From: Jimgerdemannia flammicorona | Taxonomy: Eukaryota > Mucoromycota > Endogonomycetes > Endogonales > Endogonaceae | Direction: 5' to 3' | DNA length: 16,617 bases | NCBI GenBank assembly: GCA_003990745.1 | Contig: RBNI01003121.1 | Span: 1-16,617, forward strand | Part shown: piece by piece, positions 7,999 to 16,146 of the stretch | Numbering within the stretch: the first letter of the stretch is position 1 | How the letters are laid out: every line of letters starts with the position of its first letter | Translations under genes and position numbers: made by a program | Notes under the pieces: model-generated | What the model was told of the DNA's origin: nothing | The model's database searches: none | What the model saw: the letters and a program-made list of their open reading frames with translations, nothing else

Positions 7999-8053
7999 GC
8001 TCTTTTCGTCCATTTTTTTTTATTTTTTTATTTTTTCAGCTCTTTTCGTCCAT
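7999..8053. repeat. 15-bp direct repeat flanking a T-rich insert
   Basis: GCTCTTTTCGTCCAT occurs at 7999-8013 and again at 8039-8053, separated by 25 bases that are almost all T. On the minus strand this reads as an A-rich tail between identical 15-bp repeats, the layout of a severely truncated retroposon with a target-site duplication. Equally, the T-rich tract ending in CAG could be a splice acceptor before the carrier fragment, with the repeat arising by slippage. Confidence 0.55.
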
Positions 8054-8084
8054 ACCACCCTGCGAATATGTCTGACGTCTTGAT

Positions 8085-9455
8085 GCCCTTTGAAACGTTT
8101 CGTCATAACCCGTAGACGAAGGACAAGAAGAAGAACCCTGCCTTCTCTTTCATTGCCGGCGCCACTGCCAGTGCGCCATAACCTACCCGACCGAATACAT
8201 AAAGACGAGGTTGCAGCTGTAAAGAGGCAAGCCGGCCGCCGTACAGGTGGTAAGGCATCAGTTATATCCTCATTATGTCATAGAAACCTGACCTCCGCAA
8301 GTGCGCTTGACTTACTCCATTCCACAACCTCAGCCGCCGCCCTCGTCATTGGAAGAGCGCGACGACCAAGGCAAGCTCAGCGGCGCGAGGAGCGTGCTTG
8401 CGGGGTAAGGAGGGAGGCTACGTTGATTGTCACGCCGTCAGAAATGATAAAGTGAGTATGGAGGTTACGGTCGAGCGCCGTATTGGAGTGGGTGTCGAAA
8501 GTGTGAGGATTATTTTCATATATCGTGGCCTGTTCCCGTTATAATGCGCCAGAAAGCCAACTTCGCCATCCAATTTTTCGTCTACTCCACCTTCAAGATA
8601 CAGGTGCAGCGCCTCCGCGCAAGGCCGGACGATACGCTTCCTTTATGGGCTGCTTTCGCTGTCGGCGGCGTAGCAGATATCGTCACGGTATATACCACTA
8701 TTCCCTTCGACGTCGTCAAGACGAAGATGCAGGCGCTCGACGCCAAAACATTGTATAAAAATATTTTGATTGCGTGGTAAAGGTCGCGAGGAGGGGTGGC
8801 GTGCTCGCGCTTTGAAAAGGCGCCACGCCGAGATTTGCCAGGTTGATTGTAGGTTGGGGCGGGCTCGTTTGTGGATTGGGTGTGGCCGTGACGTGGGGAT
8901 GACGAGGAGCTTTATTTCATTTGCCGGGAGGAATAATAATATTTCCCAACACGATATTATCATATTTTTCTCCGCACCTATATAACTCTTTTCTCATTAC
9001 AGTTCTCCGGCGGTATCGCCTTCACGGTCTACGAGGAAATCTACAAGTTACTGCAGATAATCGCGCCGAAGATGGCATGGGGGTATGAGGGGGATGGGAG
9101 GCATGGGAGGCCATTGGAGCCATGGAGGGAAGGGAGGGGAAGGAACCAGGGATCGGAGGGAAGGGGTTCGTCTTCTCAGAGAAGGGGCGGGGGGCGCCGG
9201 AGGTGCGGGGGGGAAGGATGCGAGAAGAAAGAACTGGAGCTAAAGCCGTCACGACCAGAGCCAAAGAAGCCGAACCCACTGCGGCCTCTGCCGCCACGGC
9301 CCCTGCAGCCACGGCCCCTGCCGCCGAAGTCGAACCCATCGCGACCCCTTCCGCCAAAACCAAACCCGAACCCGAACCCATCACGACCTCTGCCACCAAA
9401 GAAGAACCCACCACGGCCCCGGCCAGACCCGAGGTTGTTGGCGTTTGATGATTGA
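8085..9455 (+). pseudogene. Mitochondrial tricarboxylate carrier, decayed copy with chimeric last exon
   Basis: This is the longest carrier relic. It keeps parts of all three SLC25 repeats. The N-terminal piece reads KDKKKNPAFSFIAGATA (from 8116), then PTEYIK (8187-8204) in another frame. The second signature is in VTPSEMIK before an intron donor GTGAGT at 8452. A long C-terminal exon (about 8525-8841) has FPVIMRQKANFAIQFF, PFDVVK (8703-8720) and MQALDAKTLYKN. A one-base loss near 8765 shifts the frame and a TGG is now TGA near 8814. A 161-bp intron (8842-9002) leads to the final exon FSGGIAFTVYEEIYKLLQ, which no longer ends like the other copies. It runs in frame into a 130-residue proline/lysine/arginine-rich tail (PLPPKPNPNPNP-type repeats), with a stop at 9453-9455. 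The intact gene would have carried citrate across the mitochondrial inner membrane. Confidence 0.85.
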
Positions 9456-9591
9456 CCAGCATTGTCGGTGGATTCGGTGGATTCGGACCTCAAGGCAAAA
9501 CCGGTTGGCTTGGACGTAGGGCGGCGGGTTCGTTGTGTCCACGCCTTCAGCACGAGCCACTGGCCGAAAGCCTCGAAACTGATGGGGATCT
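9176..9591 (-). pseudogene. RG/F-rich coding-like fragment
   Basis: On the minus strand an open frame begins after an in-frame TAG near 9592, without an ATG. It reads through a mixed-composition part (SFEAFGQWLVLKAW, then a Ser/Thr/Asn-rich linker) into repeats of the form GGRGRDGFGFG. Such RG/RGF tracts are typical of RNA-binding or nucleolar proteins, so this could be a C-terminal exon of one. It overlaps the proline-rich tail of the carrier relic on the other strand, and the low-complexity GC-rich sequence keeps both strands open. Which strand was originally coding is uncertain. No start, splice partner or full gene is visible. Confidence 0.35.
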
Positions 9592-9599
9592 GGTGGTCC

Positions 9600-10085
9600 C
9601 CCTATCGGTTGCTAAGCCGTCACGATAGTAATAGAAAACCCCAACACGCACAACTGTCTGCATGGTTCCCAGTCTCAATTCTTTTTTACCTTTTTTGGAC
9701 GTACTTTAGCATTTTTGAATCATTTGGCCAAAAGAGTTTTCCATGCTAAGTAGACACGATAGTAATAGAAACCCCTTGTAAAATGTAGAAATTTGTAGAG
9801 TCCAAAGGAGGTCATGAAATACAGTCTTGGGAATATCTTCTGACTTGATTCAGATTTGGTTGTCCTATATACTTATATGGTGTTATCTGTGGATCCAGAA
9901 AACATTGGCGCCTACCTGCAGTGTACTTTAATGTTTTGGCTGAGTAATATTTCCTCACCTCGGCCGAATTTGGTTTTTCTAATCCGCAGTACGCCGATGC
10001 TGCGCAAAGGAGCCAAGTTTGCCGAGATTATCGCAGCTAGCTCCGACAGGGGATCCAGACTCCGAACTGAGCTGAGAGCTGGTCG
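9600..10085 (+). repeat. Dispersed repeat Y, copy 3
   Basis: Plus-strand copy, collinear with 890-1215: AACACGCACAACT, CCCAGTCTCAATTCTTTTT, GACACGATAGTAATAGAAA, CCTATATACTTATATG, TGGATCCAGAAAACA and the GCGCAAAGGAGCC landmark. Two inserted stretches (about 9690-9745 and 9790-9855) are not in copy 1. The GATAGTAATAGAAA part occurs twice here (near 9623 and 9758). The right end stops inside the repeat after GAGCTGAGAGCTGGTCGG and joins a tandem array directly. Confidence 0.65.
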
Positions 10086-10800
10086 GTGGCTCAGGACTGC
10101 ACGATAGTACCGTCATTTCACTTTCCGAACTGGTCGACCTGGTGAGACTGCACAATAGTATCATCACTTCACTTGAACTGATCGAACTGCCTAGGACTGC
10201 ACGATAGTACTGTCACTTCAATTCTCGAACTGGTCGAACTGGCGAGTAGGACTGCTCGATAGTACCATAGTACGTCACTTAACTTCCCGAACTGGTCGAA
10301 CTGGCGAGGACCGCTAGGACTGCACAATAGTACCGTCACTTCACTTCTCGAACTGGTCGAACTGGCGAGGACCGCACGATAGTACCGTCACTTCACCGAC
10401 CTAGAGGGCTGATAGGACTGTACAATAGTACCATCGAACTGGTCGAACTGGCGAGGACCGCACGATAGTATCGTCACCTCACCGACCTGGAGGACCGCTA
10501 GGACCACACGATAGTACCATCACTTCACTGACCTGGAGGACCGCTAGGACCGCACGATAGTACCGTCACTCACTTCTCGAACTGGTCGAACTGGCGAGGA
10601 CTATTAGGACCGCACGATAGTACCATCACTTCACCGACCTGGAGGACCGCTAGGACCGCACGATAGTATATACTATCACTTACTTCTTGAACTGGTCGAA
10701 CTGCCGAGGACCGCTAGGACCGCACGGTAGTACACTTCTCGAACTGGTCGAACTGACGAGGACCGCACGATAGTACCATCACTTCACTTTTCGAACTGGA
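10085..10800 (+). repeat. Tandem repeat array T2 upstream of the truncated factor copy
   Basis: This is the same repeat type as 5806-6613. Units combine GAACTGGTCGAACTGGCGAGG, ACCGCTAGG and CCGCACGATAGTACCGTC, plus a variant in which the GAACTGG part is replaced by CACCGACCTGGAGGACC. Unit length runs from about 46 to 61 bp. The array ends with CGAACTGGAGCACCTCACAGATAATTTTAAAA, the same terminal piece as in the other array, just before the promoter. Confidence 0.9.
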
Positions 10801-11086
10801 GCACCTCACAGATAATTTTAAAAGAAACTATTCATGTTTGTAAATATACTCCCTGTTTGGATATCCTCCGGCGTCAATCTTTCGATTACGTTGAAGTTGT
10901 GCGGTTCCGCCGAGAATTTAAAGCATTGGCCAATACAATGGCCGTGATAAAAGATGGAACAAATCGAACGCAGCATGAGGGGTGGGAACAAAAGATAAAG
11001 CATACAAAATTCGAATCACTCGAGCACGTATAAAAGCAACCATGTCGTCAAATTTCAGAAGTATGAACAAGAACGAATCATAAAAA
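10801..11086 (+). promoter_or_regulatory. Promoter of the truncated zinc-finger copy
   Basis: The CCAAT palindrome ATTGGCCAAT is at 10925-10934 and TATAAAAG at 11029-11036, 50 bp before the ATG. The block 10870-11002 has the orientation seen in front of the copies at 4213, 12964 and 15355, opposite to that before the copy at 6845. Confidence 0.75.
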
Positions 11087-11389
11087 ATGACTTATCGACC
11101 CATTCTTCCAAGGCCTCCTCAAGGTCTCCAGCCACATTCTCTGATTCAAAACCAAATACATCCCAACGTCTCTTACCTCCGCTGCCCTTACCCAAATTGC
11201 CCAATAATCTTCAGCCTCATGGACTCTCTCCGGGCTCACCTCTGCACGGAAGCCCACACTAGTGGAACCCCGATCATCGGCGATATCGAAAAAGACATCT
11301 TAAATCCTTCACAAAACACTTCGGATGCGCTCGCTGTGAATCAAGGCTCTTCACCCTTTTTTCGGTGCTTTTATACGTTCACCGTCTAA
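11087..11389 (+). pseudogene. Zinc-finger factor copy truncated after the C2H2 finger
   Basis: The first 90 or so codons match the intact gene at 6845 at roughly 95% of bases, including ATG, the TATA box and the C2H2 residues (C33, C38, H51, H57). At about 11355, just after the NQGSSP segment, the sequence switches to unrelated DNA and a stop follows at 11387-11389. The result is a 100-residue open frame without the cysteine cluster or acidic tail. With promoter and start conserved it could be expressed as a C2H2-only protein; competition with the full factor is pure inference. Most simply it is a pseudogene made by a recombination breakpoint. Confidence 0.8.
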
Positions 11390-11539
11390 CGACGACGCGA
11401 ACAGAACTGTCGCGTAACTCTTAAGTAGTAATGAAATCCCTATCCCGGAAGTTTGCCATGTTTTATGACATGAGGTGGACGACTTGATGTACGCACAATG
11501 GCACCATTGGCTACAATTAATTTTGTTAGTCTCCCCAAT
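11390..11539. other. No gene seen; sequence past the truncation point
   Basis: The sequence is unrelated to the 3' half of the factor genes and shows no convincing open frame. The motif ACGACGACGCGAACA at about 11388-11402 resembles CACGACGACGCGAACA at about 697-712, so part of it may derive from the same source as the left end of the window. Confidence 0.4.
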
Positions 11540-12060
11540 AACAGTTTGTTGGGACATTCTTGTCGGCCTTCACCGTCTTCCAATGCTGATCACGGGGCCG
11601 ACCAACTTCGGAGCTAACCACGACGCACACGTGATAATATAGCCCTATTGGCCTCGGCAAACCTGACCCCTTTGTCTCTGTCGAACGCGCAGCATCGTAC
11701 TGCCGATTGATACAATATTTGGAACCCAAATTAGGGCGAGGTGAAGTAATACTACTCAGCCAAAACATTTCTTAAAGTACACTGTATTCAAGCATGCAAG
11801 TTGGCGCCAATTTTTTTTGGATCCACAGATAAAACGTCATATAAGCACCTTCGAAAACGGACGCCGTATCTCATTCCAATCGCATTGTCCTATACAATTA
11901 TAGAGAATCCCAAACCATTCCGAAAATCCCAAACTGTCTGGTTTGACTCTCCTCCGAATATTTTGGCGCCGCAAGATAGTGCATTGTGATAGTAGTGTGC
12001 GGAAAACAGGTTTCGCATAAATGTGTACATGTAGCATTTCATCATTCATAATCGTTCAAG
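11540..12060 (-). repeat. Dispersed repeat Y, copy 4
   Basis: Minus-strand copy. It shares with 5390-5790 the stretch ACTACTCAGCCAAAACATTT, the TTTTTTTTGGATCCACAGATAAAACG region, CATATAAGCAC and the GGCGCCGCAA edge. The left part (11540-11700) is strongly diverged. Like copy 2 it leads into a tandem array on its right through an ATTCATAATCGT junction. Confidence 0.6.
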
Positions 12061-12069
12061 CAACCTAAT

Positions 12070-12775
12070 CCACTGGACAGTCGAACTGGATAATACCTCA
12101 CTGACTATTCCGCTCATACCTCACTATTCTAGCTCCACTTCTCGAACTGGATAGCACCGTCACTGGTTACTTGCTCACGCTCGAACATATATATATATAC
12201 TTCTCTGTTTGTAGCACTATCACTGATCACTTGCTCACGCTCGGACATATATACTTCTCTGTTTGTAACACCGTCACTAACTATTCCAGCTCCACTTCTC
12301 GAACTGGATAGCATCCATGGATGCTCACGCCGAACATATACGTACTTCTCTTTTTGTACCACCGTCACTGACTATTTCCAGCTCCACTTCTCGAACTGAA
12401 TAGCATCCATGGATGCTCACGCTCGAACTTCTCTTTTTGTACCACCGTCACTGACTATTTCCAGCTCCACTTCTCGAACTGAATAGCATCCATGGATGCT
12501 CACGCTCGAACTTCTCTTTTTGTACCCTGACTATTTCCAGCTCCACTTCTCGAACTGAATTCACCCATGGATGCTCACGCTCGAACTTCTCTTTTTGTAT
12601 ATACCACCGTTATTGACTATTTCCAGCTCCACTTCTCAAACTAGATAACATCGCCACTGATCACATGGATGCTCATGCCTGAACTTCTCTTTTTGTAGCT
12701 CCACTTCTCGAACTGGATAGCACCGCCACTAATGACATAAATGCTCACGCTCGAGCATATACTTCTCTCATTGGA
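12070..12775 (+). repeat. Tandem repeat array T3 with a 16-bp palindrome
   Basis: Units of about 83-92 bp have the order: CACCGTCACTGACTATTTCC, AGCTCCACTTCTCGAACTG, AGCATCCATGGATGCT, CACGCTCGAAC and TTCTCTTTTTGTA. Perfect copies of the palindrome core lie at 12311-12324, 12403-12416 and 12486-12499; the units to either side carry decayed versions. The CACTTCTCGAACTGG element is shared with the other two arrays, so they have a common origin. One unit of this type also precedes the minus-strand copy at 4213-4969. Confidence 0.88.
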
Positions 12776-12963
12776 TGTCTTCTGTCGTCAATCTTTCAAT
12801 TACGTTGAAGCTGTGCGGTTCCGGTGAGTGCTTAAAGCATTGGCCAATACATTTGCCGTGATACAGTCGAACAAATCGAAGTGGGAATAAGGATAAAACC
12901 GAAACAGAGCATACAAAAATTCGAATCACTCAACCTTATAAAAGTAACCAAAAACCATGTAAA
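12776..12963 (+). promoter_or_regulatory. Promoter of the zinc-finger stub
   Basis: ATTGGCCAAT is at 12839-12848 and TATAAAAG at 12937-12944, 20 bp before the ATG. The sequence is closest to the promoter of the frameshifted copy at 4213-4969 (same AAGGATAAAACCGAAACAGAG stretch). The promoter is preserved although almost no gene follows. Confidence 0.7.
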
Positions 12964-13040
12964 ATGACTTACCAACCCATTTTGCCAAGGCCTCTCCTTA
13001 AGATCTCTAGTCACATTCTCTAATTCAAACCCAAATGCAT
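12964..13040 (+). pseudogene. Zinc-finger factor family, 5' stub
   Basis: The first 77 bases of the gene are present, starting ATGACTTACCAACCCATTTT, and match the 4213-4969 copy best (shared AAATGCATTC and ATCTCTAGTCAC). A frame change turns the reading into a stop after about 19 codons. At about 13040 the sequence switches to repeat Y. No finger is encoded. Confidence 0.8.
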
Positions 13041-13330
13041 TCATCTCCTCACCTCGGCCGAATTTGGTTTTCCTAATTGGTAGTATGCTGATGCTGCGCA
13101 AAGGAGCCAAGTTTGCAGAGGCCAATAGGGCCTTATTATCGCGGCTGACTCCGACGGGGAATCCAGACTCCGAACTGAGCTGAGAGCTGGTCGGTCCCGT
13201 AATAAGCACGGTGGACGGAGGTTAGAGCGGATCAGGCAGACTACCACCGCCGGGTATCTTGCCGTCAAGAGAGCTTTTGATGAAGCCCAAGAAGGCCGAC
13301 AAGAATACCCAAAAAGCTAACAATCCGGCC
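13040..13330 (+). repeat. Dispersed repeat Y, copy 5
   Basis: Plus-strand copy entered in the middle of the repeat (CTCACCTCGGCCGAATTTGG, then GCTGCGCAAAGGAGCC, then ACTACCACCGCCGGGTATCT), collinear with 1080-1330. It continues into block X and the carrier 3' end exactly as copy 1 does, which shows that the Y-X-carrier order was duplicated as one segment. Confidence 0.7.
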
Positions 13331-13764
13331 CAAAATTAATGACTAGCCGAGTCCTCTCAAAGGTACCGATCAGGTCGCTCACCTCGTTGATTGTGTCAGA
13401 AAGTATCCGACGAATATCATGCCATATAAGGTAAACCTTTGGGATAGAATTCCCATCACTAAAAAAGTTACGCAAATCGCTGTTCTGTTCACATGTATAC
13501 TTGATGGTAACCAATTCGAAATGTGGGGTGACGGAATAGTTTGTCTGAATTACACCGATCAAATGAACGAATCCGTATATTACTCACGGGTCACATATAT
13601 ATATATATATAGGAAAGGAGATTCCGGATATATATAAAAAAGAAAGATAAAACACTACGATATACAAGAATGAACCCAAAATTTGACGGCGACGGCAACA
13701 TCCTTCATCCCAGCACGTCACCATCATCATGGATATACCAAGACGTCTGTTCGCAAATAACCAA
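13330..13764. repeat. Duplicated block X, copy 2, and carrier downstream flank
   Basis: Related to 1346-1804. It has 26 bases around GGGATAGAATTCCCATC that are reduced to 3 in the other copy. An (AT)n run sits at about 13593-13612. Beyond it, the A-rich GAAAGATAAAACACTACGAT stretch is shared with the left copy. No recognised gene. Confidence 0.65.
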
Positions 13765-14865
13765 TTACGCCAAGTCAGTGTCTATCCTTGTCACCTTCGG
13801 CGCGACCATCTGCAGAAACTTGCAGACTTCCTCGTAGACCGTGAAGGCGATACCGCCGGAAAACTGTAATGAGAAGGGAGCTTTATAAGTGCGGAGAAAA
13901 AAATGACAATAGCGTGGTGCCTCAACTTGCAATCAACCTGGCCAATCGCCTTTCCAAAGCGCGAGCACGCCATCCTTCTTCGCGACCTTTACCACACAAT
14001 CAAAGCTATTCTTATACAATTGTTTAGCGTCGAGCGCCTGCATCTTTGTCTTGATGACATTGAGGTGGTATACACGGTGACGACCCCTGCCACGCCGCCG
14101 ACAGCGAAGGCAGCCCATGACGGGAGCAGGTCGTCCAGCCTTGCCGCGAGGTGCTGCACCTGAGGGCGCATCATGACGGAGAACGGGCCCAGTAGATTCC
14201 GCCTAGGCCTTCAGCATGGACAATGGCCGAGACACTGAATCAGGCCACGCTATTTAAGGTTTGGCGTGGGTTAGTTTGGTCCTGGTGTCGGGTGGGTTTA
14301 ATACGGGTTGATCTACGTTTGATCGCTATCGGGGAAATAGTCTTCACACTTGCGCTCGACCATAAATTCCACAGTCACTTTATCGACTCTGACAGCGTGA
14401 CAACCAGCGCAGCCTCCGTCATATCCGCTCCTAACCCCGCAAGCACGCTCCTCACGCGCCGCTGAGCTTGCCCTGATCGGAGGGCCTGTGCGAATTGGTT
14501 GTAGGCAAAGGAAGCAGACAGTGACTTTGATGGTATTTCCAATGACGAGTGCGGACATGCCGCGGTAGATAGCGGAGATGCCCTGTGTACGGGTGCGTGG
14601 GGAGGTCGATCAGGCCTTTCAAGCACGGCTAGGAAGGTTGGGGGTGGAAGCAAGTTAAGTGCGCTTGCGAAGGTCAGGCTTCTATGGAATAAATGGGAAT
14701 ATGGCCGATGCCTTACCGCCTGTCTGGCAGCCAGCTTACCTCTTTCCAGCTGCAATCTCGTCTTATATATTCGGTCGAGTAGGTTATGGTGCCTCCGCGC
14801 TACTGGGGGTAGTACTGACGATGAGGGTTCTTCTTGTCCTTCGTCTGCGGGCTACGACGAAACAC
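13765..14865 (-). pseudogene. Mitochondrial tricarboxylate carrier, near full-length decayed copy
   Basis: Reading leftward from about 14865, N-terminal debris (equivalent to TKDKKNP) is followed by TITYSTEYI, where Pro of the first P-x-[DE]-x-x-[KR] signature is Ser and a base is lost. Next come ISAIYRGMSALVIGNTIK, SFAYNQFAQAL and LAGLGADMTEA, then VTLSESIK, where the second signature Pro is Leu, before an intron starting GTGACT. The next exon gives SAIVHAEGLGGIY, LPSWAAFAVGGVAGVVTVYTT and VIKTKMQALDAKQLYKN; bases are missing at the third signature. A 74-bp intron (13937-13864) precedes the last exon FSGGIAFTVYEEVCKFLQMVAPKV, which ends TDLA and TAA at 13767-13765. Several frameshifts rule out function. 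It shows the original gene structure best among the copies. Confidence 0.85.
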
Positions 14866-15179
14866 GCTTCAACAGACTGGAAGCATCTTGAGAGGGACAG
14901 ATTCAAAGGCATAAAGACGACTCATAACCTTGTCAGACCTATTCAGTGGGCTGTTCGCAAGGTAAAGGAAGAAGAGAGTATGTATTGGTGACTTGATTGA
15001 TCGTCGGAGTTTATCCGATTATAATAAACTGACTGAGACCGTGTAAGCCATGTGTGGAAACGGACACATGTGCCACTACTTCACGCCGTTCACACGTATA
15101 TAGTTACTTTTTTTTGACCACGGGCCAATATCATAAAATATTAAATAAATATGATATAACATATACTGAAGATGACATT
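14866..15179. other. No gene seen; one hairpin
   Basis: No recognised coding sequence. A 7-bp stem with an 8-nt loop lies at 15049-15070 (CATGTGT and ACACATG). From about 15120 the sequence becomes strongly AT-rich and merges with the 3' flank of the minus-strand factor gene. Confidence 0.5.
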
Positions 15180-15354
15180 AAAAATAATAGAAAAGCTATA
15201 ATAGTGGTATAGGGCATATTTTAACTTAGTGTCAGGAACTCAATGCAATCGAGTGCTGATGAATGTTCTGATGTACGGATAGGTCATAACTACTAGTGGG
15301 TTTACGTATTGGCTCAATTCTAGAGAAAAAAAAAAAACAAAAATGGTACTTAAA
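15180..15354 (-). other. Conserved 3' flank of the second intact zinc-finger gene
   Basis: On the minus strand it carries TCTAGAATTGAGCCAATAC, CCCACTAGTAGTTATGACCT and GACACTAAGTTAAAATATG in the same order as after the copies at 4213 and 6845. An A-rich run at 15325-15338 has been added between the stop and the first of these. Confidence 0.6.
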
Positions 15355-16146
15355 TCACATATCCAACCCAAAGAAATACATCGGAATGCTGCTTGTCGCA
15401 GATATCTGAGTTTCGCTGGGGTAGTCTGTGCCATATCCTTCCAATAGAAATTCCGAAATTTGAGGTGGCAGCACGTTTTCCTGGAGGCGGGAGTCGTTAA
15501 GTGTTGTGACGTCCACTGCAGGGGAGAGGTCGGTTTCGTCAAAGTTAACGAGGTCGTCAAGTTCATACAGTGTCTGGATGATAGTAGTGTTGTTCTCCGC
15601 AGAAAATTGGTTGCACATATACTCGGTAGCTGTATGATAGTTATCCTTCGAGAAACAAGGTTCGCTACGCTTACCACAACGATAGCAAGGAGCGCCCGAG
15701 CATCGCTTTTTGTGCAAATAGCATTTGGCGCACGCCGTTCCCGGTGCCTTTCTCTTGGATTTGTTTATGCAGGCGTGAAGGTGGCATCGCTTTTTTCTTT
15801 TCGAACAATCAGCGCACTGCTTGTATGGGATGTACGCCGGCGACTGTTGTGGCATGGAGTTGGTGCTGGATAGGTGCGACGAAGAGCCTTGATTCATAGC
15901 GAACGCATCTGAAGTGTTTTGCAAAGAATTTGAGGTGTTTCTTTCGATTTCGCCGACGATCGGGGATCCACTGACGTGGTTTTCCGTGCGGAGGTGAGCC
16001 AGAAGAGAGTCCATGAGGTTGAAAATCAATGGGCAATTTGGATAGGGGCAGCGAAGGTAAGAAACATTGAGATGTATTTGGTTTTGTATCAGAGAATATG
16101 GCTGGAGATCTTGAGGAGGTCTTGGAAGAATGAGCCGATAAGTCAT
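15355..16146 (-). CDS. Predicted zinc-finger transcription factor (C2H2 plus Zn2Cys6-like), second intact copy
   Basis: A 263-residue paralogue of the gene at 6845-7648, aligned without gaps to residue 224. All zinc ligands are kept: C33, C38, H51, H57 for the C2H2 finger; C111, C114, C121, and C139, C142, C149, C154, C157, C164 for the cysteine cluster. It has one extra cysteine at 126. The basic KRKKR and HKKR patches are unchanged. The acidic tail is shorter because four residues are missing after QEN. The end, YFFGLDM, matches YFWGLDM. Over the first 55 codons about nine differ silently and eight change the residue, mostly outside the ligands, which fits past purifying selection. TATAAAAG lies 38 bp upstream. 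No tandem array is visible before it within the window. Presumed nuclear DNA-binding regulator; targets unknown. Confidence 0.86.
   Translation of the reverse strand: MTYRLILPRPPQDLQPYSLIQNQIHLNVSYLRCPYPNCPLIFNLMDSLLAHLRTENHVSGSPIVGEIERNTSNSLQNTSDAFAMNQGSSSHLSSTNSMPQQSPAYIPYKQCADCSKRKKRCHLHACINKSKRKAPGTACAKCYLHKKRCSGAPCYRCGKRSEPCFSKDNYHTATEYMCNQFSAENNTTIIQTLYELDDLVNFDETDLSPAVDVTTLNDSRLQENVLPPQISEFLLEGYGTDYPSETQISATSSIPMYFFGLDM

Noticed and set aside
9122..9462. Alanine/threonine-rich and alanine/valine-rich frames on both strands
   Set aside because: They are alternative frames of the same GC-rich simple repeat; the PKPNP and RG/F readings fit better with their surroundings.
14659..14991. 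110-residue plus-strand frame
   Set aside because: It lies antisense to the carrier relic's N-terminal part; no similarity or promoter supports it.
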